Made by a program: the position numbers and the translations under genes
Source of the DNA: JAVDCA01 sp035293985
Lineage (GTDB): Bacteria; Pseudomonadota; Alphaproteobacteria; Rhizobiales; Xanthobacteraceae
Assembly (NCBI GenBank): GCA_035293985.1
Contig: DATGLS010000046.1
Location: forward strand, 1-63,886
Direction of reading: 5' to 3'
Length of the DNA: 63,886 nucleotides
The notes under the pieces: generated by a model
What the model was told of the DNA's origin: nothing
The model's input: only the letters and a program-made list of their open reading frames with translations
Database searches by the model: none
Shown here: positions 23,956 to 31,736 of the stretch, one piece after another
Layout of the letters: each line of letters starts with the position of its first letter
How positions within the stretch are numbered: position 1 is the stretch's first letter

Positions 23956-24735
23956 TCAGGCCGCAGCCTCCTTCGCTGCCGGCTGTGGCGCGAACTGAGT
24001 CGCGACGTCGCCGCGGAAGACCGCCGGGCCGACATGGTCGAGGCGGCTCTGCGCATCCGCCCAGATCTCGCCGCCGATGTCGGTCCAACGCTTGCAGAAG
24101 CTGAAGTCCTCGCTGAGGTAGACGCCGGTCTCCGGCTCGATCAGGCATTCGAACAGCGCGAAACGGTTGGGGCTGCCGGCGAGCGGATCGTTGATCGAAT
24201 GCTCGCGGCGGAATTTGAGAGACGCATAATGCGCGCACATCTTCTCGATCGCGCTGCGGCGGATCATCAAAAAGCCCGTGCCGGCGTAGCGCACCCGCAC
24301 GAAGCCGCCGCGCATCGCGATATGCTGCGGGTCCTCGACCTCGAGCACGTATTCGAGGGAGGCCGCGCCCGGGTTCGGCCGACCGGCCTCGATGACGGTG
24401 CGCACCCGGTTCCAGTCGGTGCGCTTGATCGGATAGACGCCGCTGCACATCTCGGCGCGGCAGCCGAGGAGGCGGATCACCTGATCGGGCTCGAAGCCGA
24501 TGTCGGCATCGACGAAGAGAAGATGCGTCGCGGCCGGATTGTCGAGAAACAATGTGACCAGGTCGGCGCGCGCTCGCGTGATCAGCGCATCGCCGTTGCG
24601 CAGCAGGATCGTCATCTCGATCTCCGGCGTCGAGCGCAGCACCTTCTGCAGCTTGAACAACGATTGCGCGAAGATGACCGAGAGCTGCCCGCCGAAGCAG
24701 GGTGTCGCGACGACGAGATGGATAGGATCGATCAT
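23956..24735 (-). CDS. GT-A-type glycosyltransferase
   Basis: A 259-residue protein starting IDPIHLVVATPCFGGQLSV. It has LLRNGDALITRARADLVTLFL and the metal-binding DxD motif in HLLFVDADIGFE (~72-83), then SGVYPIKR, GTGFLMIRR and EDFSFCKRW. This order fits metal-dependent GT-A transferases related to family 2 and the Anp1-type group. It likely adds a hexose to a protein or glycan in the cytoplasm. It lies 21 bases after the hydroxylase fusion gene and 16 before the methyltransferase, so the three are probably co-transcribed. Confidence 0.78.
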   Translation of the reverse strand: MIDPIHLVVATPCFGGQLSVIFAQSLFKLQKVLRSTPEIEMTILLRNGDALITRARADLVTLFLDNPAATHLLFVDADIGFEPDQVIRLLGCRAEMCSGVYPIKRTDWNRVRTVIEAGRPNPGAASLEYVLEVEDPQHIAMRGGFVRVRYAGTGFLMIRRSAIEKMCAHYASLKFRREHSINDPLAGSPNRFALFECLIEPETGVYLSEDFSFCKRWTDIGGEIWADAQSRLDHVGPAVFRGDVATQFAPQPAAKEAAA

Positions 24736-24756
24736 GCGGGCTTTCCCGAAATTGAA

Positions 24757-25908
24757 TCAGGCTGCGCGGCCGGGCAGCAGATGATCGCGGCCCTCGCTGT
24801 AACGCATCTCACCCTGGTGCAGATCCGCATTGTTTTCTTCGCGCAGCGCCGCATCCGCCTCACCGTACAGGAAGGCAAGGAACGCATAGCGCTTCCCGCG
24901 CGTCACTGGCGTCACCTCGTGCAGCGCGCCGCACGAGAAGACGACCGCGCCGCCATACGGAGTGCGGTATCGCTTGCGGCCGAACTCGGGGAAGATCAGA
25001 TCGCCGCCCTCGAAGTCGCGGTTGAGATTGATCGACACCGCAAAGCGGCGATGCCGGGCCCCGGCGTTGATGTTGTCGCGATGGCGATAGAAGTGCGCGC
25101 CGACCGCGCTGTCGTAACAGGCGACGATGTAGCGGTCCATCCGCGTCGCCTGGTACTGGAAGTAGCACTCGAGCGCGGGGAGGAGCCGCCGCACGATCTG
25201 GTCGCGAATCGCCTCGCGCACCTCGGGCAGCGCGACGACGAGGTCGCCGCGCCGCTTGAGGCGGTGATCGACCGTGGTGAGCGTCTTGCCGGCGACGTCG
25301 AGCATAAAACCCGAATCCTCGCCGCCGACGCTGTCGTAGAGCTTGATCAGGAACTCGCACAGCGAGTAGTCGAGCACGCGCGGCACGATCAGCACCGGCG
25401 CGCTGAGCGGCACGCCGGCCGAGTCGTCGACCGACGGCAGCCCGCGCAACGTGTCATGTACCGCCTCGGCGTGGCCGGCCGCATAGTCCCACGGGATATT
25501 GGCGATCAACCGCAGCATCGGATCGAGGATGACGGTGCGCGGCATATCGCTCGCGCCGAATGCGGCCGTGATCGCGCCGTCGTAATCGGCGAGCGCCGCG
25601 AAGGCGTTGGTGTCGGGGTCGGCGTACGGGGTCGGATCGGCGGTCGGCTGCGTCAGCACGACGTAGCAGGCCATCCGATCGGGGTGAAACAGGTCGCGCG
25701 CCCGCATGAGGTCGGCGAGCTCCTGGATGGCGCGCGGCTCGTCCGGATTGCCGAGGAAGGACAGCACGATCCAGCGCCCCGCCGCGACCTGCAGGTCGAA
25801 CGATCCGCCCGCAAGGGTGCGCGCGCTGAACCAGGGTACCGGATCGCCCAGGTTCAGACGAATGGCGCCGTCGGTCATCGGTAAGAGCGCTCGCTCGCGC
25901 GTTGGCAT
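24757..25908 (-). CDS. Peroxiredoxin-like domain fused to a prolyl-4-hydroxylase-type dioxygenase
   Basis: A 383-residue protein. Residues ~15-165 resemble a thioredoxin-fold peroxiredoxin (LNLGDPVPWFSARTLAGG, WIVLSFLGNP, DYDGAITAAFG, RTVILDPMLRLI). However, no Cys sits at the usual peroxidatic site after FLGNP, so it may be inactive. Residues ~180-375 are a 2-oxoglutarate/Fe(II) oxygenase of the prolyl-4-hydroxylase type: iron ligands H and D in HFYRHRDN, a distal H in GALHEVTP, and the 2-oxoglutarate-binding R or K in RGKRYAF. The target is unknown. First gene of an operon with the glycosyltransferase and methyltransferase. A start at 25878 (MTDGAIRL) is equally plausible. Confidence 0.78.
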   Translation of the reverse strand: MPTRERALLPMTDGAIRLNLGDPVPWFSARTLAGGSFDLQVAAGRWIVLSFLGNPDEPRAIQELADLMRARDLFHPDRMACYVVLTQPTADPTPYADPDTNAFAALADYDGAITAAFGASDMPRTVILDPMLRLIANIPWDYAAGHAEAVHDTLRGLPSVDDSAGVPLSAPVLIVPRVLDYSLCEFLIKLYDSVGGEDSGFMLDVAGKTLTTVDHRLKRRGDLVVALPEVREAIRDQIVRRLLPALECYFQYQATRMDRYIVACYDSAVGAHFYRHRDNINAGARHRRFAVSINLNRDFEGGDLIFPEFGRKRYRTPYGGAVVFSCGALHEVTPVTRGKRYAFLAFLYGEADAALREENNADLHQGEMRYSEGRDHLLPGRAA

Positions 25909-26004
25909 GCAGATTCATTGATCTAGAAGCGCGTCGGTAAACGGACGATTAAGGTATCGCTTGCGGTATTTACCAACTCCCGCCTACTGACCCGAGCGAG
26001 GCTG

Positions 26005-26019
26005 TTAACCATTCCTTAA
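26005..26019 (+). promoter_or_regulatory. CtrA-type box upstream of the third TPR-glycosyltransferase
   Basis: TTAACCATTCCTTAA: two TTAA half-sites separated by exactly seven bases, 93 bases upstream of the TTG start at 26112 and 97 from the divergent hydroxylase fusion gene. Confidence 0.6.
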
Positions 26020-26111
26020 CCCCGACGGATGAAGCATCGAGACGTCGCCGACGCGACGTCATCCGGCTTTCCCAAAGGCAAGGCGGCCCACTCGATACGG
26101 AAGGCTTCCCG

Positions 26112-28283
26112 TTGCCCATTCCGACGCAGGACCGCCGGCTTCCCTCGCCGTCGACGGCGACCCAGCTTCCCAAGCACGTTGCGCGCCTGCAGCAGGCGCA
26201 GGCGCAGTTCGCCCGTGGCGAGCTCCGCGAGGCCGAGGCGCTGTGCGAGCGCATCTTGCGCAAGCGTCCATCCGATTTCGATGTACTTTATCTGCTCGCC
26301 GGCGTCAGGCATGCGCTCGGCAAGCTGCCGGAAGCGCTCGACGCACTCGCGCGGGCGCTGCGCGTCAACCAGCGCTCGCCGCAGATCCTCATCAATCATG
26401 GTCTTCTGCTCGCGGCGCTCGGCCGGCACGACGAGGCTGTCACGAGCTACGATCGAGCGACCGCAATCAGCCCCGATTTCGCCGAGGCGCATAAGGGGCG
26501 CGGCTGTGTCCTTCTCGACATGGACCGACCGGCCGAGGCGCTCGAATCCTTCGACAAGGCTTTGGCGGTCAAGCCGGCCGATGCCGAGGCGCTGAGCAAC
26601 CGCGCCAGCGCGTTGATAAAGCTGCATCGATATGCGGAGGCGCTCTCGAGCTGCGACCGCGCGCTCGCGCTCCGCCCGAGCGACGTCCGGGCGCTGTCCT
26701 TCCGCGCGCACGCCTTGCACAGACTGGGCCGCCACGCCGACGCGCTCGCCGGCTATGAGATGGTCCTCGCCATCGACCCCGGTCACGTGGACGCGACCAA
26801 CGGCCGCGAGGCCGCGCTCCTACAACTCTCACCTGGTCCAGGCGGCGGCTCCTTCGGTTCGGCCGAGCCGGAGCCACGGGCGCCGGACCGCGGACCGAGG
26901 CACGTCATTGCCTGGGTGGGCCGGGGCAATGCGGAGGTGACCGCAGGACGCTACCGCGAGGCTGTCGCACATTACGACGCCGCGCTCGCCATCGACAAAA
27001 ATAACGTGGACGCCTGGACCAATCGCGGCGTGGCGCTGCAAAACGACGGGCGCCTCGCCGAAGCGCTCGCGAGTCATGACCGCGCCCTGTCGCTCCAGCC
27101 ACGCTGCGCCAACGCGTGGGATAACCGCGCCGGCACGCTTTTTCTGCAAGGGCGCACCGCCGAGGCGATCGCCGACTACGGCCGCGCGCTCGCGCTCGAG
27201 CCCAACCGGGTCGGCACCCTGTACAACCGCAGCGGCGCGCTGCGGACGCTGGGCCGCTTCGACGAGGCGACGGCCGACCTGGACCGCGCGTTGGCGATCG
27301 ATCCAAACTTTGCCGAGGCGCGCTTCGGCCGGTCGACGATTCAATTGCTGCGGGGAGATCTGAGCGGCGCCTGGGCGGGCTACGAGAGCCGTCTGAAGGT
27401 CAAGGACTTCGGCCATTGGCGACGCTCGTTCGACAAGCCGCGGTGGTACGGTGAGCCGATCGACGGACGAACGCTTCTGCTGCACGCCGAGCAGGGTTTG
27501 GGCGACACCATCCAATTCCTCCGCTATGCCCGATTGCTGGCCGCCAATGGAGCCGCAAAGGCGCGCGTGGTCCTCGAGGTGCAGCCCCCACTGTTGCGGC
27601 TCTCCGCGAGGCTCGGAGAATTCGCACAGGTGGTCGCCGCCGGCGAGCGCCTGCCCGACTTCGACTTGCATTGTCCGCTGCTGAGCCTGCCGCTCGCATT
27701 CGGCACCACGCTGGAGACTATTCCCTGCGCCGTGCCCTATCTCGACGCCGATGCCATGCAGGTCGCGCAATGGCGCCGCCGTCTGGCTGGGTTGCCCGGC
27801 CTGAAGGTCGGGCTCGCGTGGGCCGGTGGCTTCAGGCCGGGGCTGCCGATGGCGCATGAGATGGACCGGCGCCGGTCGATCACGCTCGCGCACTTCGCCG
27901 CCTTCGCCGCCATGACGGGCGTGAGCTTCGTGTCCTTGCAGAAGGACGCGCCCGCCGCGCAGACCAAATCGCCGCCCGCCGGGCTGGTCGTTCACGACTG
28001 GACGGACGAGCTCGGCGATTTCGCCGACACCGCCGGGCTGGTCGAGGCGCTCGACCTCGTCATCAGCGTCGACACCTCGGTCGCCCATCTGGCCGGCGCG
28101 CTCGGCAAGCCGGTGTGGCTGCTCAACCGGTTCGATTCCGAATGGCGCTGGCTGCTCGATCGCGAGGACAGCCCCTGGTACCCGACGCTGCGGCAGTTTC
28201 GCCAGCCCGCGCCCGGCGAATGGGAACCGGTGCTGTCGCGCGTGCGCGAAGCGCTCGCCGAGGTCGCGGCCGTCACGCCGTGA
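26112..28283 (+). CDS. TPR-glycosyltransferase, FlmG-like layout (copy 3)
   Basis: A 723-residue protein, the largest of the three. About eleven TPR units fill residues ~20-410, interrupted near 240-265 by a Gly/Pro-rich linker. A GT-B-type domain covers ~415-720: LLLHAEQGLGDTIQFLRYARLL, LKVGLAWAGGFRPG, ISVDTSVAHLAGALGKPVWLLN and EDSPWYPTLRQFRQ. The frame has no early ATG; a TTG at 26112 with GGAAGG seven bases upstream is the likely start. It is convergent with flgL and their ends overlap by 11 bases. A CtrA box lies upstream, so it is probably expressed with flagellar genes. Confidence 0.86.
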   Translation: MPIPTQDRRLPSPSTATQLPKHVARLQQAQAQFARGELREAEALCERILRKRPSDFDVLYLLAGVRHALGKLPEALDALARALRVNQRSPQILINHGLLLAALGRHDEAVTSYDRATAISPDFAEAHKGRGCVLLDMDRPAEALESFDKALAVKPADAEALSNRASALIKLHRYAEALSSCDRALALRPSDVRALSFRAHALHRLGRHADALAGYEMVLAIDPGHVDATNGREAALLQLSPGPGGGSFGSAEPEPRAPDRGPRHVIAWVGRGNAEVTAGRYREAVAHYDAALAIDKNNVDAWTNRGVALQNDGRLAEALASHDRALSLQPRCANAWDNRAGTLFLQGRTAEAIADYGRALALEPNRVGTLYNRSGALRTLGRFDEATADLDRALAIDPNFAEARFGRSTIQLLRGDLSGAWAGYESRLKVKDFGHWRRSFDKPRWYGEPIDGRTLLLHAEQGLGDTIQFLRYARLLAANGAAKARVVLEVQPPLLRLSARLGEFAQVVAAGERLPDFDLHCPLLSLPLAFGTTLETIPCAVPYLDADAMQVAQWRRRLAGLPGLKVGLAWAGGFRPGLPMAHEMDRRRSITLAHFAAFAAMTGVSFVSLQKDAPAAQTKSPPAGLVVHDWTDELGDFADTAGLVEALDLVISVDTSVAHLAGALGKPVWLLNRFDSEWRWLLDREDSPWYPTLRQFRQPAPGEWEPVLSRVREALAEVAAVTP

Positions 28284-29784
28284 TGTAGTTGACGATCGAG
28301 ACCTTCGACAGCAGCGCCGTGGTCTGGAGCGACGCCTGCAGCTGCGTCTGCAGCGCCAGAATCTGCGTGCCGACCTGGGTGTCGTTGACGCCCTCGATGC
28401 TCTGCAGGAAATTGGTGAGCACCGTCGAGGTCTGCGCATGCCGCGTCTGCGCCGACGTCATCGCAGTCTGGGCGTTGGCGATCTGGCCCTCGATGTCGCT
28501 GATCGATTGCGTGCCCGGCGCGCCGTCGAGATTGCCGGCGATGCGCGATTTGACCGAATCATACTGCGCGGACGCGTTCGGATCGGTCGCCGAGTAGGTG
28601 GTGGCGGCGAAGATCGCCACGTTCTTGATCGCGGTGGTGAGCGCCGGCTCGTTCGCCCGCATGCCATAGGAGACCGTCTGACCGTGATCGATGGTCGCGG
28701 TGGCGGTCTGCAGCGCCGGCGTTGGGCCATTCTCGCCCGTGTACCACTCGACCGTATTGGCGGGGGTGCCGGCGATCTGCGTGCTCGCGGTGCTCGGCGG
28801 CGACCCGTTGACCCGCATCGGCGGATTGCTGTCGAAGAAGTCGTGGCCGGCCGCGAGTGCGGAGGCGCCGTAGAGCGACGTGTCGGCGATCTGCGAGACG
28901 CCGGACGACAGCGCGGCCTGGAAGTTGGTGGCGGTCTGTGCCGTGGTCGCCCCGATGGTGAACTGGCCGGCGGCGGGCGGCGAGGAATTGGTTGCCGTCA
29001 GCGTCATGTCCTGACTCGTGCCGTCCGGCAGCGTAAAGGTGAACTTCACCGTGTCCCCGGGGGCCGGATTGCCGCCGGTGAAATCGACCGTGATGCTGTT
29101 CGGGTTCACCGGCGGGCCGCTCGGGCCCGAGACCGTGCCGCCGCCCGTGAGCCCGGACGTGACGCTGGCGAGCTTCATCCCGAACGGCGAGCCGACCGCG
29201 TTTTCGGTGATCGACACCTGGCTCGCGGCCGGCGACGCGACCGTCAGGCGTCCCTGCGCGCCGACGCCGTCCGCCTGCTGTCGCTCGCTCAGCACCTGCT
29301 TGAAGCCGGCTTGCGTGCCGCTGCCGTTGAGGATCTGCGTCAGCGAGGCGACCGATGGCTTGTCCGGGCTCATGCCGGAGAAGATGTAGTTGCTGCCGAC
29401 CTGGGTGTTGAGCGCGCCCAGCATCTGGTCGAGCTGCCCTTGCGCGTTTTCCTGATCACTCGTCTGCCCGGTCTGATCGATGACGAACTTGGAGTTGACC
29501 GCCGACTGCTTGACCGCGTCGGCCGAGGTGGCGACGCCCTGCAGCGCGGTCTGCGCCACGCTGAGCTGGGTGCCGACCGCCGTGATGGTGTCGTCGAAGC
29601 CGCTGAGCGCCGAGACCTGCTGCTGCAGGCCGACCGTGAGCCCACGCTGCACGCCGAGGCCCGCATAAGTCTGCGACGCCTTGCCGGTGCCGAGCTCCTG
29701 CTGCAGGTCGTCGAGCTGGTTGTTGAGATCAACCAGCGAGCTGATCATTTGCGACGAGATGCCGCTGACGCCCTGGATACTCAT
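28273..29784 (-). CDS. flgL: Hook-filament junction protein FlgL
   Basis: A 503-residue protein starting MSIQGVSGISSQMISSLVDLNNQLDDLQQELGTGK, the flagellin-like D0 helix of FlgL (HAP3), with matching C-terminal helices (ISDIEGQIANAQTAMTSAQT, ending LLSKVSIVNYIT). Residues ~185-400 are a Pro/Ser/Thr-rich insert, longer than in enteric FlgL (~317 residues) but usual for this group. It joins the hook to the filament with FlgK. The ATG is 7 bases after the flgK stop with GAGGCGA as a ribosome site, so flgK-flgL is an operon. Its 3' end overlaps the convergent glycosyltransferase gene. Confidence 0.92.
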   Translation of the reverse strand: MSIQGVSGISSQMISSLVDLNNQLDDLQQELGTGKASQTYAGLGVQRGLTVGLQQQVSALSGFDDTITAVGTQLSVAQTALQGVATSADAVKQSAVNSKFVIDQTGQTSDQENAQGQLDQMLGALNTQVGSNYIFSGMSPDKPSVASLTQILNGSGTQAGFKQVLSERQQADGVGAQGRLTVASPAASQVSITENAVGSPFGMKLASVTSGLTGGGTVSGPSGPPVNPNSITVDFTGGNPAPGDTVKFTFTLPDGTSQDMTLTATNSSPPAAGQFTIGATTAQTATNFQAALSSGVSQIADTSLYGASALAAGHDFFDSNPPMRVNGSPPSTASTQIAGTPANTVEWYTGENGPTPALQTATATIDHGQTVSYGMRANEPALTTAIKNVAIFAATTYSATDPNASAQYDSVKSRIAGNLDGAPGTQSISDIEGQIANAQTAMTSAQTRHAQTSTVLTNFLQSIEGVNDTQVGTQILALQTQLQASLQTTALLSKVSIVNYITA

Positions 29785-29791
29785 GGTCGCC

Positions 29792-31654
29792 TCACATCTG
29801 CAACAGGGTCTGATACATCGACTGGACCACGTTGAAGACCCGCGCGTTCGCCGCGTAGGTGTTCTGCAGGTTCAACAGATTGGTCATCTCGGTGTCGATA
29901 TTGACGCCCGAGTCCGTATCCATGCGCTGCTGCAGCGCGTTGAGCACCACCTGCTGGCCCTGCTGCAGGTTGCTGGCGTTCTGCGCCGCCTGGCCCTGCT
30001 GGCCCATCACCTGGCTGATGAAGGACGACAGCGTCCCGCTGAACGGCGAATTGGTGCCGCCGATCCCGGTCGTGGGCGAGAACGTCGAAGAGGCGCCGGT
30101 CAGCTGATCGTAGAGGAAGGTCGGCCGCGTCGGGTCGCCCGACGCGGTCGAGGCCGTATAGGCGACGATGTTGGTCGGATTGGCGAGCAGCGTCGGATTG
30201 ACGGCGATGCGCTGCGCGAAGCCGACCTCCTGCGGGCCGGTCGGGTTGATCGCGCCCGAATAGACGGTGTTGCCGTCGACGAACAGCGGCATCTGCGAGT
30301 TGCCGCTGGTGAGCGACGTCATGGTCGCGGTCGCGGACAGCGAATTGACCGTCGCGGTGCTGGCGAGCGCGTTGACGGCTTGCAGGACCGTGCCGGACGG
30401 GTTGGAGAACTGCAGCCCGGCACCGCCGAGCGCGCTGTTGAGCTGGCTCACCACCGAGGCCATGCCGCCGGAGAAGTTGATGCCGATCACCTGCGCGTTC
30501 GGCGCCGTCGGCGACGGGCTCTGCAGCGGCAGCACCGACGGGTCGTTGACGTCGACGAGGCTGACCGTGTGCTGGACGTTCGAGGTGTCCGTATAGGTGA
30601 GCTGCATCGCGTTGCCGGGCTGCATGCCGGCGGTGTCGACCGAGAAGCCGTTCTGCCCGGCGGAGGAGACCGCGCTGCCCTGCGTCGTCACGTCGGACAA
30701 GCTCGATGACATGTTGGCGGCGAGCTGGTCGAGCTGCGTCTGCGCCTGCGGCAGGATCGTGTCGCGCATCTTCAGATAGGCACCGATCTGGCCCGACTGG
30801 ATCGCGCCGGTGGCGATCAGGTCCATCGGCTTGCCGCCCGGCGTCGTCAACGTGATGTCGCCGACGCCGTTCTTGGCCGAATTGGCGTTCCACAGCGTCG
30901 TCGCCGAGATCGCGCCCTGTGGGCTGAACGCGAGCCGCGCCGCCGCCTGCCCGGCGCCGACGAGCTGAGTGCCGGAGCTGGTGTAGACATAGACCTGGTT
31001 GTTCTGGCCCTGGACCACCTTGATGTCCATGAGCTGGGCGAGCTGGCTGATGTCCTTGTCGCGCTGGTCGAGCAGCGAGGAGGTCGCCGCATCGGCCGCA
31101 TTGGTTGTCGTCACCTGCGCGTTGATGTTGGCGATATCCTGAATGGCGGCGTTCGCCGTCTGCACATCGGTCGAGATGCCCTGCTCCGCCGACTCGCGCA
31201 GCGCCTGGATGCCATTGCTCGCCTCGTTGAGCTGCTGCGCCAGCGTCTGCGCGGCGTTGATCGCGCTGCTCTGCAATGTCGACGAGGACGGGTTCGACTG
31301 CAGGCTCTGCAGCGCCGAGGTGAAGTTATTGAACAGCGTGTCGAGCCCGGTCGCCGAGCCGGGCGTGCCATAGACGTTCTGCAGCTGCTGATAGATCTGC
31401 GACAGCGTGGTCGCATAGGAAGCGCCTGACGTCTGCGTCTGCAGCTGGCTCTGCACCAGCGCGTTGATCTGGCGGCTGATGTCGCCGGTGACGACGCTGA
31501 TCGCCGTGCCGGCCGCCGACTCCTGCTGCTCCAGCGTCTTGCGGGTGTAGCCGGCTGTCTGTGCGTTGGCGATGTTGCCGGCGGTGACGGACAGCGCCTG
31601 CTGCGTCACGTTCAGGCCGGCCGTCGCCGCGTTGAGTGCCTGGGTGAGACTCAT
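29792..31654 (-). CDS. flgK: Hook-associated protein FlgK
   Basis: A 620-residue protein beginning MSLTQALNAATAGLNVTQQALSVTAGNIANAQTAGYTRKT, the conserved rod/hook/HAP N-terminal motif with the ANxxTxGYxR signature. It ends with the matching helix NTYAANARVFNVVQSMYQTLLQM. FlgK is the first hook-filament junction protein, exported by the flagellar type III apparatus. The length is normal. It lies 82 bases downstream of flgE in the same direction, separated by a 14-base tandem repeat. Confidence 0.96.
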   Translation of the reverse strand: MSLTQALNAATAGLNVTQQALSVTAGNIANAQTAGYTRKTLEQQESAAGTAISVVTGDISRQINALVQSQLQTQTSGASYATTLSQIYQQLQNVYGTPGSATGLDTLFNNFTSALQSLQSNPSSSTLQSSAINAAQTLAQQLNEASNGIQALRESAEQGISTDVQTANAAIQDIANINAQVTTTNAADAATSSLLDQRDKDISQLAQLMDIKVVQGQNNQVYVYTSSGTQLVGAGQAAARLAFSPQGAISATTLWNANSAKNGVGDITLTTPGGKPMDLIATGAIQSGQIGAYLKMRDTILPQAQTQLDQLAANMSSSLSDVTTQGSAVSSAGQNGFSVDTAGMQPGNAMQLTYTDTSNVQHTVSLVDVNDPSVLPLQSPSPTAPNAQVIGINFSGGMASVVSQLNSALGGAGLQFSNPSGTVLQAVNALASTATVNSLSATATMTSLTSGNSQMPLFVDGNTVYSGAINPTGPQEVGFAQRIAVNPTLLANPTNIVAYTASTASGDPTRPTFLYDQLTGASSTFSPTTGIGGTNSPFSGTLSSFISQVMGQQGQAAQNASNLQQGQQVVLNALQQRMDTDSGVNIDTEMTNLLNLQNTYAANARVFNVVQSMYQTLLQM

Positions 31655-31672
31655 ACTTTATTCACCAGGTCC

Positions 31673-31700
31673 TTTATTCCTTGTCATTTATTCCTTGTCA
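31673..31700 (-). repeat. 14-base tandem duplication between flgE and flgK
   Basis: TTTATTCCTTGTCA occurs twice back to back (31673-31686 and 31687-31700). On the transcribed minus strand each copy reads TGACAAGGAATAAA, with an AAGGA ribosome-site-like core. The copy nearer flgK is about 20 bases from its start codon. Confidence 0.8.
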
Positions 31701-31736
31701 TCCGGTCGTCGCCGCGTAAGGGCGGCGCGGCGGCAA

